From the NCBI RefSeq assembly GCF_000153765.1, contig NZ_DS022294.1, positions 376,150-440,149 on the forward strand: a stretch of 64,000 nt of DNA, given 5' to 3'. This document shows positions 54,969 through 63,866 of the stretch, piece after piece. The position numbers and the translations under genes are program-made. The notes below the pieces were generated by a model, which saw nothing but the letters and a program-made list of their open reading frames with translations, had not been told where the DNA came from and searched no databases. Position 1 is the stretch's first letter, and every line of letters starts with the position of its first letter. The stretch comes from Mariprofundus ferrooxydans PV-1 (lineage in GTDB: Bacteria; Pseudomonadota; Zetaproteobacteria; Mariprofundales; Mariprofundaceae).

Positions 54969-55952
54969 ATGCTGGATAAAGTAACCAAGTCAACTCCTAA
55001 GAAACAACATTTCGTACCTCAGTTTATCCTTAGGAACTTCACATCGGGGAAGAAAGAACAGGTTTGGGTATTTGATAAGCATGAAGACAGATCATTTCCT
55101 TCTTCAGTGTTGAAAGCAGCATGTTCAAATGGTTATTACAACATAACTGAAGATGGAGTTAATGTTACTCTAGAACATCGTCTAGCTTCTCTTGAGACAT
55201 CGACTTCAATGGTTATATCAAACTTGGTTAAGACAGAGTCACTTGCGACATTGTCATCTGAGGATATGTCAGTTTTATCATTATTTTGTTCCGTTCAGCT
55301 ACTGCGTACCAATCAACAAAGGGAGTTCGTTAAACAATTTCAAGACTCAATTGCCACTTGGGTGGAAGCCAGAGGTGGCAAGGTTGAAGATGTTGAAAAC
55401 TTTGAGGTGCTTGATGATGAAGAGATTAAGCGTAGCCACGTTCAAAATATAGCATCTCTAGCTTTTGAGTTTTCCGAGTTGTTTAGGAAGAAACATTTGA
55501 AGCTTGTTAAAGCTGCTCCCGCCACCCAGTTTATAATTTCTGATAACCCCATAGTTATGCATAACCATTTGCCTCGCCCCGGAAGGGGAAACCTTGGGTT
55601 AAATTGTAAGGGTATAGAAGTTCAGTTCCCTATCAGTAGCAATTTATGTCTAGTTTTTGTTTGCGAGAAGCTTATTAGTGAGATCGTTTCCAAGATGAAA
55701 GATGTCCAAGGGAAAAAGACCCTCGGCGTACTGATTCCAGTTGATACGGCCGAAATAGAATCGTTTGTAAATGCGCTCGACGATGGGAAAGCACAAACAC
55801 TGAAGCCTGAGAACATGGACTTCCACAATTCTCTCCAAGTGATTCAGTCGTCTAGGTATGTGTATTCAGCGACAAACAATTTCTTGCTAGTGCAGGATAT
55901 TCTTTCAAAGAGCCCTGAGTGCAGGCTCTCTCCAAGAATATCTTCCAATTAG
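54969..55952 (+). CDS. DUF4238 family protein
   Basis: 327 residues in DNA clearly lower in GC than its neighbours. The start KKQHFVPQFILRNFTSGKKE is the DUF4238 signature, followed by VWVFDKHEDRSF. The rest is helical with a later ITEDGVNVTLEHRLASLE segment and FIISDNPIVMHN near residue 190. Members occur in mobile and defence islands, but the function is unknown. AGGT with suitable spacing precedes the ATG. Probably horizontally acquired together with the GNAT-like gene after it. Confidence 0.8.
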   Translation: MLDKVTKSTPKKQHFVPQFILRNFTSGKKEQVWVFDKHEDRSFPSSVLKAACSNGYYNITEDGVNVTLEHRLASLETSTSMVISNLVKTESLATLSSEDMSVLSLFCSVQLLRTNQQREFVKQFQDSIATWVEARGGKVEDVENFEVLDDEEIKRSHVQNIASLAFEFSELFRKKHLKLVKAAPATQFIISDNPIVMHNHLPRPGRGNLGLNCKGIEVQFPISSNLCLVFVCEKLISEIVSKMKDVQGKKTLGVLIPVDTAEIESFVNALDDGKAQTLKPENMDFHNSLQVIQSSRYVYSATNNFLLVQDILSKSPECRLSPRISSN

Positions 55953-56113
55953 CCTGATTGAATTTGTGAGCAGCACAACTGTATATTCTGGTTCAATTTG
56001 CTCACCGGCACTGGTGATACGAGTGGCTGTTTATGGCCGTTTTACGCCGATCACCATAGGCAATAGTCGGCTAAGATGGGCATTTAGGTGTGTCTAGTAA
56101 ACTAGGGGGTGGC

Positions 56114-56482
56114 ATGGCTTTCGTTGATTTAGCCGGCCGATCTATTGAGATCGAAAGTGACGGCGACGACATTAAAGCTTATCACAACGGCAAGTGTATT
56201 GGCTGTATTGAGTTCGATCATCCGAATGACTTCCCCACTTTATGGGGCATGAACGTTGAATCTGCATATCAGAAATCTGGGATTGGCACTCAAATGATGC
56301 GGGTGGCTGCGGAACTTCACGGAAAGTTGTTTGCCAAGCCAAGCTTCTGCGCAGTTGGTGGCAAACACGCGAGCAGCGATAGCTATTACACAGAGGAGGG
56401 CGCTGCGCTTATTAGGCGCTGTATTAGAGAGGGTATACTCGAAGACACAGAGCCAACTGACGACTTTAATGATGAGTGGTGA
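56114..56482 (+). CDS. GNAT-like N-acetyltransferase
   Basis: 122 residues from the ATG at 56114, behind GGGGGTGG; a GTG eight codons earlier (56090) is in frame. The GNAT acetyl-CoA segment is LWGMNVESAYQKSGIGTQMM, with the Q/RxxGxG/A-like pyrophosphate loop SGIGTQMM. A short acidic tail (EDTEPTDDFNDEW) closes it. It is part of the low-GC insert after DUF4238. Substrate unknown. The weak N-terminal strands leave some doubt on family. Confidence 0.6.
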   Translation: MAFVDLAGRSIEIESDGDDIKAYHNGKCIGCIEFDHPNDFPTLWGMNVESAYQKSGIGTQMMRVAAELHGKLFAKPSFCAVGGKHASSDSYYTEEGAALIRRCIREGILEDTEPTDDFNDEW

Positions 56483-56837
56483 ATCCAATGTCTAACCCAC
56501 ACCCATCAAGCAGGACACGCAAACACGCGTTCTTATGTAGAATTGCCGAAATAAAGCAGTCAGCGCCATTTTCTGAAAGTCCTCTTGTAGCCGGAAACAG
56601 GCGTTCAGATCGTGCAAACTCAGCTCCAGATTAGAACAGGAGATATGCTGATAGTGTAATGCTGTTTGTATTAACGAGGGCAAGCAAAGTTAGAGCATGA
56701 ACAACTAAACAGCGGTGGATTGGCTATAGGCATGCACCTGCAGTGCATGTGTGTTCATTCGTTGTGCTTACACAAAGACCGAACAAAAAAAAGGCCCCGC
56801 ATTGCGGGGCCTTTCGGTATCATGAGTTCAGTCTGAC
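56483..56837. other. 355-base stretch after the GNAT gene, no gene seen
   Basis: No reading frame here has a credible ribosome site or protein character. It contains the terminator at 56790-56814 near its right end. TCTAAC near 56493 and GTTAGA near 56686 form a distant inverse pair that resembles integron attC boundary sites but is too far apart; see rejected items. Confidence 0.5.
56790..56814 (-). terminator. Rho-independent terminator of the 65-residue gene
   Basis: AAAGGCCCCGC (56790-56800) pairs perfectly with GCGGGGCCTTT (56804-56814) over a three-base loop. On the minus strand the stem is followed by a run of T from the A-tract at 56785-56792. It lies 23 bases after the stop of the leftward gene. 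Confidence 0.9.
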
Positions 56838-57035
56838 TCAGGCGTTGGACTGCAGATGCTTGGCCATAAGGGTCAAGTTACCCAGGTCGACGACCTGACT
56901 ATGTTTTGCGCCTGCACGCTTGAGAACGAATGTGTTACCGCCACGGTGTGCCACTTCGGTTTTCCTGCGAACATCCGTGCCGAATTTCTTTTCGACTGCA
57001 TTCAGATATGTATTGATTGCTTCGTGAATTGCCAT
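56838..57035 (-). CDS. Small conserved-looking protein, 65 aa
   Basis: ATG at 57035 behind a perfect AGGAGG. The protein starts MAIHEAINTYLNAVEKKFGT, has a basic block (DVRRKTEVAHRGGNTFVLKR), and ends with DLGNLTLMAKHLQSN. Mixed alpha-beta, no signal or membrane segment, pI likely basic. Good ribosome site and an own terminator mark it as a real, monocistronic gene. No family recognised. It diverges from the giant POTRA-like protein, with a CRP-type site between them. Confidence 0.7.
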   Translation of the reverse strand: MAIHEAINTYLNAVEKKFGTDVRRKTEVAHRGGNTFVLKRAGAKHSQVVDLGNLTLMAKHLQSNA

Positions 57036-57154
57036 AGTAGCCTCCTGTGCTGATCTTGTAGCGATATTCTGCACACCAGGCGTTATAACTCGATTAGAGC
57101 GACATTAGAATTTATTTATAAACACATAAAAAACCCTTAATTTTCGGCATTTTG

Positions 57155-57170
57155 CGTGACATGCGTCACA
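57155..57170. promoter_or_regulatory. CRP-type operator
   Basis: CGTGACATGCGTCACA matches TGTGA-N6-TCACA in nine of ten conserved positions, with a perfect GTGAC/GTCAC dyad. It sits between the 65-residue gene (120 bases to its ATG) and the giant exported protein (160 bases to its ATG). Position relative to the sigma-54 site at 57264-57280 would allow it to affect that promoter from about 110 bases upstream. Confidence 0.5.
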
Positions 57171-57263
57171 ATTTTCACCGATCACTGCGCTTTTTCATAA
57201 ATGCACAGCATCATTTCTCGCAAACCATACCGACGCTCTATAGCGACAGAATCGTGTGAGGTC

Positions 57264-57280
57264 TTGGCACTACTTTTGCG
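57264..57280 (+). promoter_or_regulatory. Sigma-54 (RpoN) promoter
   Basis: TTGGCACTACTTTTGCG has the -24 GG and -12 GC with exactly ten bases between and matches TTGGCACG-N4-TTGCA in all but two positions. The expected start of transcription is about 57291, leaving a 39-base leader before the ATG at 57330. No other intergenic region inspected here contains so good a match. Confidence 0.75.
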
Positions 57281-57329
57281 TAATGAATCACCACTTACTG
57301 CAAGGATTGTATAAAAATATGGAAAAGAG

Positions 57330-60300
57330 ATGCGACACTACGGAACGAAAAAACTACTGATCACGATTTTATGCCTGATCGCTCCTACTCTGGCATCGGC
57401 AGACTCGACACCACCCCCTCCAACCAGCTGGCTGGAACAGGGGTGGCAGCTGATGGAAAGAAATCACCGTGAGGAGGCTCTGCATGCCTGGCAGAATGGT
57501 GTTAACAACCTCCCCGATACGCAGCTACTGGGCTCACTCGGGCTCTTTTTCGATTTCGCAAACGCTCTGGAACAACTGCAGCTTGCCGGCAAACAGGAGC
57601 AGGCCTTTATCATTCGCGATGCGCATCAGCATGGGTCATTCATTGTACTAACTGCTCAGAAAGTCGCCCGAGACATCAACCTCCGCCAGATACAGATGGC
57701 ATCATTAAAGGAAACGCTCGGCATCCGTGGTAAGCTGCTCGCCAATAATGCGGAAAAATTCAAAATACCTGTCCCGCACGGCACAATTTCAGTGACCAAA
57801 ACAATCTCAACAAAACAGCAGTCTCAGGCAACCATCAAACCGGAGGCTACTGCAGCGATCACATCTGCACGGCAGAAGGCAGCATCCGAAGCTGTTAAAC
57901 AAAAGGAAAATAGTACGGCGCTCGCACTGACGGCTCAGGCGGCAACAGAGCTAGCTGCGATGAAACGGGAGGCGCAGGCAGAAGCCGCAACAATACAACA
58001 GCGAGCTAGGGCCGCGGCATTGAAGGTCACGCAACAGGCCAAAGTCGACGCAGACGCCATTCATCAAAAAGCACAAAACGATGTGGCGGCCTTCATCGCA
58101 GAGCAAAAAGCCCGCGCTGGAGCAGAAGCTGCTACTATCAAACAGCAGGCCCAAACCGAGGCTGCAACAATCAAACTGCAGGCTCAGGCAGATGCTGATG
58201 CCTTGCAGCAGACTGCTGCAACAAAGACAGCGGTAGCGAAAAACGCAGTGATAGCAAATGCCCGGCTGGCTGAACAGGCCGGCCATGAAGCTGCTGCGAT
58301 AAAGCGCAAAGCACAGACTGAGGCTGCTGCAGTAAAGCAGCAAGCAGTAGCTGACGTCGCAACAATACAACAGCAGGCCAGAACCGAGTCTTTGAAGATC
58401 ACGCAACAGGCAAAGCTCGATGCAAAGACTATTCACCAAAAGGCACAAAACGATGCATCAGCTTTCATCGCAGCACAAAAAAACCGCTCTGAAGCAGAAG
58501 CCGCTGCCATCAAACAGCAGGCATTGGCTGAAGCCTCTGCTACAGCCAATGCCTTAAAGGGCCGGGCGCTCACTGAGATCGCTGCAATGAAACAGCAAGC
58601 AGAGTTGGAGGCTGCTTCTATCAGGCAGACAGCTCAGGCCGAGGCAAAAGAGAGTGCCGGCCATGTGCATGCTCAGGCCATATCTGAAGCCGCCGCCATA
58701 AGGCAAAACGCCATAGCCGATGCCGAAGCGTCACTTAAAAAGCTGCGGAAAGAGGCAAATGCGGACATCTCTACAATAATGCAAAAGGCCAAAGATGATG
58801 CAGCGGCCGTCAGGCAACAGGCTGAAACTGAAGCAGCCTCGATCCGCGTACAGGCCGAAACGGCTGCGGCAAAGTTGAAGCAGCAGAGTAAAACTGAAGC
58901 GGCAGCCATGCTGGCACAGGCAGCAAAGTCACGCAGAGCCTCGGCCGGAAAAGCCCTGCAGCAGGCAGAGCGCACTGCAACCGGGCTGACGGAAAAAGCC
59001 AGCAGCGAAGCTGCTGCCATCAAAAAACAGGCAGAGGCTGAAGCTGCCTCGATCCGTACACAGGCTAAGGCCGAGGCCGCCGCTATTAAACAGCAGACAG
59101 CCGCCGAAGTCGCAGCCATACAGCAGCAGGCACAGATACAGGCACAGAACATCCGGAAACAGGCTGAAAGCGACGCTGCCGCCTTCACCCGGAAGGCTCA
59201 GGCTGAAGCAGACACACAGGCTGCAACGGCACAGACAAAAGCAGTACATGACGCTGAAATAACAGCCGAAGGGATAGCAGAACAGGCCAGAAGGGAGGCT
59301 GAGAATATCCTGCAGCAGGCCAGAGCTGATGCCGATGCCATGCGGCAGAAGGCAGCCAGTGAAGCGCAGTCCGATGCAAAAGAAGCTGCGACTCAACGGG
59401 CACAGGCTGAGACCGAGCATTTGAGTGCCATCAGGTTGAAAAACGACGCCATGGCTCAAGCATCTGATATGATAAAAAAGGCCCGGACTGAAGCGGCAGA
59501 GTCGATCAGGAGGCTGACGACCCAGGCAGAAGCAGACATCGCTGTTATGCGTCAAAACGCTGAAGCTAAATCCGAAGCCATAACAGTCAATGCGCGGGCA
59601 AAAGCAACAGAAGAAGCAGCCGCCATCAGAGCGAAAGCTGAGATAGAGGCGGCCTCAATCAGGCGACGGGCCAAGGTAGATGCACTGGCTTCAACCATCA
59701 AAATGATGCATCAAACCAAAACACAAATGGCCAGCACAGCTACTGCTGATACAGCTAAAAAGTCCAAAGCCCCCCCTGCTATGAAACAGGCTGTGATGGC
59801 GGAGGCTGCAGGTTACGGGAAGCAGCTCGACATGCAGACGACATCTGCACAAAATAGTACTACTCCGGATACAGGTACCAGAACTGCTGAGGCCCATGCT
59901 GCAACAAAAACAACCACAGAAATTGAATCAGACGTAAAACTTGCCAGAGCATCCCCATCTGAATGGATTCACGATGGTTGGCAGTACAGTGAACAGCAGG
60001 ATTATGAAGATGCTCTTGATGCCTGGCAACGCGGGCTCAACGACATGCCCGACACACAATTACTTGCTACACTTGGCGCATTCTCCATGCTTGATAATGC
60101 GATTGACCTTCTTCAACAGGTCGGGAACAATCAGAATGCATTTATTGTTCTATCCAACATGAACGGTCGGAATATCTATTATGTACTCTCCGCCCGAGAG
60201 GTACCTTCTGATATGCACGAACGCCAGATCAAACTGGCATCATTGAAAAAAGCCGCCGGCATTTCGGGGCTGCTGCTAGCCTGCGAAAGCGTGAAATTCA

Positions 60301-60605
60301 AATCCAGACAAACAGCAGCAAAACGCACGGCGCCCTATATGCTGACCGCCAGCGATCCCCCATCATTTACCATCAATCGATTTGATCTGAGCGGCAACAA
60401 ACTGCTCTCTACCGATTTTATCCTGATCAACCTCAGAGCCTATTATGGCAACGGCAGAACCCAGTCTGACATCAAAAAGATCAAGCAGGATATCATTAAT
60501 CTGTACCATATGTCCGGCTACTCCAGAGTAAAGGTGGACCTTGTTCAGCTGGCAAAGGATGAAAGCATCGCCATTCAAATTGATGAAAAACGGGGTGGAA
60601 CCTGA
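57330..60605 (+). CDS. Giant exported coiled-coil protein with duplicated end domain and C-terminal POTRA-like domain
   Basis: 1091 residues. A signal peptide (KKLLITILCLIAPTLASA) is followed by domain D1 (about 30-150: SWLEQGWQLMERNHREEALH, LPDTQLLGSLGLF, RQIQMASLKETLGIRGKLLA). A copy, D2, lies at about 876-990 (SEWIHDGWQYSEQQDYEDAL, MPDTQLLATLGAF, RQIKLASLKKAAGISGLLLA). Each pairs a TPR-like helix pair with a SPOR-like alpha-beta segment. Between them, about residues 175-790 are an Ala-rich helix of 11-residue repeats such as EAAAIKQQAQT. The last 80 residues (TINRFDLSGNKLLSTDFILI; YHMSGYSRVKVDLVQLAKDE) look like a POTRA domain, but no beta-barrel follows. Likely periplasmic, perhaps spanning a wide distance. 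Transcribed alone from a sigma-54 promoter. No family is recognised for the whole. Confidence 0.75.
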   Translation: MRHYGTKKLLITILCLIAPTLASADSTPPPPTSWLEQGWQLMERNHREEALHAWQNGVNNLPDTQLLGSLGLFFDFANALEQLQLAGKQEQAFIIRDAHQHGSFIVLTAQKVARDINLRQIQMASLKETLGIRGKLLANNAEKFKIPVPHGTISVTKTISTKQQSQATIKPEATAAITSARQKAASEAVKQKENSTALALTAQAATELAAMKREAQAEAATIQQRARAAALKVTQQAKVDADAIHQKAQNDVAAFIAEQKARAGAEAATIKQQAQTEAATIKLQAQADADALQQTAATKTAVAKNAVIANARLAEQAGHEAAAIKRKAQTEAAAVKQQAVADVATIQQQARTESLKITQQAKLDAKTIHQKAQNDASAFIAAQKNRSEAEAAAIKQQALAEASATANALKGRALTEIAAMKQQAELEAASIRQTAQAEAKESAGHVHAQAISEAAAIRQNAIADAEASLKKLRKEANADISTIMQKAKDDAAAVRQQAETEAASIRVQAETAAAKLKQQSKTEAAAMLAQAAKSRRASAGKALQQAERTATGLTEKASSEAAAIKKQAEAEAASIRTQAKAEAAAIKQQTAAEVAAIQQQAQIQAQNIRKQAESDAAAFTRKAQAEADTQAATAQTKAVHDAEITAEGIAEQARREAENILQQARADADAMRQKAASEAQSDAKEAATQRAQAETEHLSAIRLKNDAMAQASDMIKKARTEAAESIRRLTTQAEADIAVMRQNAEAKSEAITVNARAKATEEAAAIRAKAEIEAASIRRRAKVDALASTIKMMHQTKTQMASTATADTAKKSKAPPAMKQAVMAEAAGYGKQLDMQTTSAQNSTTPDTGTRTAEAHAATKTTTEIESDVKLARASPSEWIHDGWQYSEQQDYEDALDAWQRGLNDMPDTQLLATLGAFSMLDNAIDLLQQVGNNQNAFIVLSNMNGRNIYYVLSAREVPSDMHERQIKLASLKKAAGISGLLLACESVKFKSRQTAAKRTAPYMLTASDPPSFTINRFDLSGNKLLSTDFILINLRAYYGNGRTQSDIKKIKQDIINLYHMSGYSRVKVDLVQLAKDESIAIQIDEKRGGT

Positions 60606-60722
60606 CCCTGCTCAGCACTTGCATATAGAATTGTTGGTCCCAAACTCTGGCGTCAGGCCTCACAAGCGACTCTTTGATCCTCATGCCGAGTTGCCAACCT
60701 GAGTAAAAACCGGAGGGTGGAT

Positions 60723-61364
60723 ATGTCCGACAAGCAAACATACGAAGGCGAAAATATCAGCGTCTGTTTCGATGCCACGCGCTGTATTCATGCCGGCAAC
60801 TGCGTCAAAGGTCTGCCCGAAGTCTTTCGTAGCGGCGTGGAGGGGCCATGGATTCATCCGAATGCTGCCACGCCCGATGAGCTGGCGGCCCTGTGTGATA
60901 CCTGCCCTTCGGGTGCATTAACATACAGGCGCAAAGATGGAGGTCCGGATGAAACCAAACCGGAGATCAACACGATCACCATCGAAGATGACGGCCCTTT
61001 GAGGGTGCATGCCGACTTCACGGTAAACGATGAACCTACAGGGGGCTACCGCGCCGTCCTGTGCCGCTGCGGCGCATCGAAAAACAAGCCATGGTGCGAC
61101 GGAGCCCATGCGGATATCGGTTTTCAGGACAGTTGCACCCGACCTCCTGTCAGCGAACCATCCAGTCAGCCTGTCGGCTTGCCGTTGAACATCCAGACTT
61201 TCACCAATGGTCCCCTGCTACTCGAAGGGCCATGTGAAATACGCAATGCCCGGGGAGAGGCAGTAATATATACAGAGCGGACCGTGCTCTGCCGCTGCGG
61301 CGCATCGAAGAGCAAACCGTTTTGTGATGCCTCACACGCCGCTATCGGCTTCGAGGCAGAGTAG
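60723..61364 (+). CDS. Ferredoxin-like (YjdI) and double CDGSH iron-sulfur protein
   Basis: 213 residues from the ATG at 60723 behind CCGGAGGG. Residues about 1-75 are a divergent Fer4 domain (RCIHAGNCVKGLPEVF, CDTCPSGALTY), the YjdI type. Two CDGSH modules follow: CRCGASKNKPWCDGAHAD (about 115) and CRCGASKSKPFCDASHAA (near the end), each with 3 Cys and 1 His. Electron-transfer protein carrying three iron-sulfur centres in one chain. It is the second CDGSH protein in the window. Convergent with the kinase gene at 61394. Confidence 0.9.
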   Translation: MSDKQTYEGENISVCFDATRCIHAGNCVKGLPEVFRSGVEGPWIHPNAATPDELAALCDTCPSGALTYRRKDGGPDETKPEINTITIEDDGPLRVHADFTVNDEPTGGYRAVLCRCGASKNKPWCDGAHADIGFQDSCTRPPVSEPSSQPVGLPLNIQTFTNGPLLLEGPCEIRNARGEAVIYTERTVLCRCGASKSKPFCDASHAAIGFEAE

Positions 61365-61393
61365 ACTCACTCACCACAAAGAGCATGCTGCCA

Positions 61394-63487
61394 TCACGAC
61401 ATGATACGTTTTGCAATCTGGCGCAGCTTCTCTATCGTATACGGTTTGGGCAGAAAATCATCCGGCTCACACTCCTGCTCCAGTACGGAGTCCGCATCAT
61501 AACCGGAGGTCATCACCACGTGGATTTCAGGCCTGATCCGGCGCAACTGTTGCAGACACTCAGCACCGTCCATACCGGGCATCGTGACATCCAGCAACAC
61601 CCAGTCGAACGACAACGGATCTCGACTGAATGTATTCAACGCCTCCTGTCCGCTACAAGCCGCCACAACCTGTAAACCAAGCTTCTCCAGCATACGAGTG
61701 CCGACCTGAATCACGCCGGGCTCATCATCAACCAGCAGCACCCTGCCTGCATATACCTCCGTTGCCTGCGCTGTTGAATCTCCGGAGAGGCTGTCCACCC
61801 CGGAATAACATGGTAGCCAGACATACATCGCGGTACCAGCCCCCTTCCGGCTGTCCACGACCATTCCTGCATCATGAGCATTAAGAATACCGATAATAGC
61901 GCTTAATCCCAGCCCGCGACCGGTAAACTTGGTGGTAAAGAAGGGATCGAAGATGCGTTCTGCAACCTCCTCATCCATGCCCGCCCCATCATCTTCAACA
62001 GCGAGTACAGTGTAGTCACCGGGTTGCAGGGCGGCTTTTCCTACAAAGTGGACATCCGCATGCTCGGACAAGTGCCTGTGACTGACCGTTATCCGGATAT
62101 GCCCATGCCGCCCCGCCGGCATGGACTCTGCGGCATTGAGCGACAGATTGAGCAACACTTGGGATATCTGACTCCTGTCAGCGGAAACCGGTTTGGCCGC
62201 CGGATCAAACTCAACCTCGAGCGAGACCTCTTTCCCGACCGACACATCAATCAATCCGTGTAACTCTTCAATCAGGTCCTGCAGATTGAACTGCTCCGGC
62301 TTCATTAAGCCCTTGCCGGAGTATGCCAACATCTGACGGCACAGGTCAGCCGCCGTCCGGGTGGCTGTATCCATGGTATCCAGAGATTCCATGACGTCAG
62401 GCGACAGCCCCTCTTCCAGCTTCACCAGCTCAATACTCCCCTGTATAGCTGTCAGCAGGTTATTGAAGTCATGCGCAATACCGCCAGCCATCACCCCAAG
62501 CGACTCAAGACGCTGGCCATGCTGAATTTGCAGCAGCAGATCCTGCTGCTCGGTCTGAGCTTTCAACTGTGCAGTCACATCGATGGCGAATCCAACCAGG
62601 CCACTTGCCCTGCCGCCCGCACCAGGTAAACGAACCCGAATCACATCCAGCGTTCGGGTTACATGATCCGCACACGGAAGCTCCTCCCTCGAATAACAGA
62701 GGTTACCGCTATCCAGGCCATCCTGATCCAGCAGCCAGGTCTTGCAGCCTGGAAATATTGCAGACAACAGCTTGTCGTAGTCGCCATCACGGTAGGCATC
62801 GGATTCGGCAGCCGCACACCAGTTCACCCATGTACGATTCAGAAAGCGGATATGCCGATCATCATCAAGCATCCATATGCCGATCGGCGAGTAATCAAGA
62901 ATCACCTGCAGGCGCTCCTGCTGCTCGGCCAGAGTCAGGTAAGACTCTTCCAGCTGGAGCTGCCTCAACTCCAGTTGAGCTTTATAGATATGGGCCAGAA
63001 TCCAGTAAAAGATTACCGCAGAGATCAGACAGGCCAGTTGGCCAGCCGAGTAAGGGATGGACAGCCACCCTGCAGCATCTATTCCTGTCAGAACAACCAG
63101 TTCAGCAACAAAGAGTCCTACCCAGTATCTGGCCCGCGAGGCCGGTTGCACAAAATAGGCTACAAACGGATATCCGGCAGCCCAGTAAATACCTGTGGCA
63201 TAGAGACTGTCCAGCAGCACCAGCGCCGAAAACAGAACCACAGCGGAGGACATCAGCATATTCTCTATGGCGCTCAAGCTGGCACCCCGGCGCACAAGCT
63301 GCCATGAAACCATCATCACCAGCGCAAGAGCAGCTTCTACATAAGAGAGGGCATAACAACACCCCATAAAAAAATGAATGATGGCAAACAGGGCCAGCGT
63401 GATGGCACTGGCCAGATGCACCCACTCCATCAGCTTGCGACGATTGGCAAACACTGATTCGGCTGATGACTGGGGAACTGGATTCAT
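61394..63487 (-). CDS. Hybrid sensor histidine kinase (membrane, PAS-HisKA-HATPase-REC)
   Basis: 697 residues. Six or so hydrophobic helices within residues 20-175 form a MASE-like sensor (AITLALFAIIHFFMGCCYAL; LALVMMVSW). A coiled stretch (LRQLQLEESYLTLAEQQERL) leads into a PAS domain (about 200-315, DYSPIGIWMLDDDRHIRFLN). Then HisKA with His339 in GGIAHDFNN, HATPase (DDGAGM, GRGLGLSAI) and a receiver with Asp in VLLDVTMPGMDG. It shares domain order with the other two hybrid kinases but is less similar in sequence. No regulator gene adjacent. Confidence 0.92.
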   Translation of the reverse strand: MNPVPQSSAESVFANRRKLMEWVHLASAITLALFAIIHFFMGCCYALSYVEAALALVMMVSWQLVRRGASLSAIENMLMSSAVVLFSALVLLDSLYATGIYWAAGYPFVAYFVQPASRARYWVGLFVAELVVLTGIDAAGWLSIPYSAGQLACLISAVIFYWILAHIYKAQLELRQLQLEESYLTLAEQQERLQVILDYSPIGIWMLDDDRHIRFLNRTWVNWCAAAESDAYRDGDYDKLLSAIFPGCKTWLLDQDGLDSGNLCYSREELPCADHVTRTLDVIRVRLPGAGGRASGLVGFAIDVTAQLKAQTEQQDLLLQIQHGQRLESLGVMAGGIAHDFNNLLTAIQGSIELVKLEEGLSPDVMESLDTMDTATRTAADLCRQMLAYSGKGLMKPEQFNLQDLIEELHGLIDVSVGKEVSLEVEFDPAAKPVSADRSQISQVLLNLSLNAAESMPAGRHGHIRITVSHRHLSEHADVHFVGKAALQPGDYTVLAVEDDGAGMDEEVAERIFDPFFTTKFTGRGLGLSAIIGILNAHDAGMVVDSRKGAGTAMYVWLPCYSGVDSLSGDSTAQATEVYAGRVLLVDDEPGVIQVGTRMLEKLGLQVVAACSGQEALNTFSRDPLSFDWVLLDVTMPGMDGAECLQQLRRIRPEIHVVMTSGYDADSVLEQECEPDDFLPKPYTIEKLRQIAKRIMS

Positions 63488-63638
63488 TGTCGGTTTATAG
63501 GGGAAAAGTTATACTTCGGCAACTAAACATAGCCAGCCCGACTGGCTTGCCAGAGCAGGGGTTCAGCGTAGTTTTCATGTTTACACCGGGTACGCATGGC
63601 AGAAATAACAACAACATCTGTAGAGCAGGAGAAACGGG

Positions 63639-63866
63639 ATGCCGATTTATGAATTTCGCTGCAAGGCATGTGACCGTACCTTTGAAACGCTGGTTCGCAA
63701 CAGCCGGGAACAAGTCGTTTGCAAGCATTGCGGCAGCTCTGAGTTGCAGAAAATGATCTCGGCACATGCCATCGGCAACGGTACGCCGGATACCGCCTGC
63801 GGCTCCCCCCCCTGCTCTCCGGCACCTGCCTGCGGCGGTGGCGGTTGCCCGGCCGGTTTCTCATGA
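63639..63866 (+). CDS. FmdB-family zinc ribbon protein
   Basis: 75 residues behind CAGGAGA. The family opening MPIYEFRCKACDRTFETLVR and the two CxxC sets (CKAC, CKHC) bind one zinc. The tail is Gly/Cys/Pro-rich (PPCSPAPACGGGGCPAGFS), as in many FmdB proteins, and could bind a second metal. Its stop overlaps the haemoglobin start by four bases, so the two are co-translated. Confidence 0.92.
   Translation: MPIYEFRCKACDRTFETLVRNSREQVVCKHCGSSELQKMISAHAIGNGTPDTACGSPPCSPAPACGGGGCPAGFS

Noticed and set aside
56492-56683. 63-codon minus-strand frame in the gap
   Set aside because: Only a TTG start without a ribosome site; protein shows no domain-like character.
56483-56700. Possible integron attC site after the GNAT-like gene (GTCTAAC near 56492 and GTTAGA near 56686)
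   Set aside because: The two boundary-like heptamers are about 200 bases apart, longer than known attC sites, the last base of the right one does not fit, and no palindromic inner boxes or neighbouring cassettes with the same site are seen.
57850-59700. DNA repeats looking like a repeat array
   Set aside because: They are the coding repeats of the 11-residue coiled coil, all in one frame and variable in sequence, not CRISPR.
61371-61385. TCACCACAAAG resembling the left arm of the 15044 repeat
   Set aside because: Only 11 bases match and no second arm is present, so chance similarity is likely.
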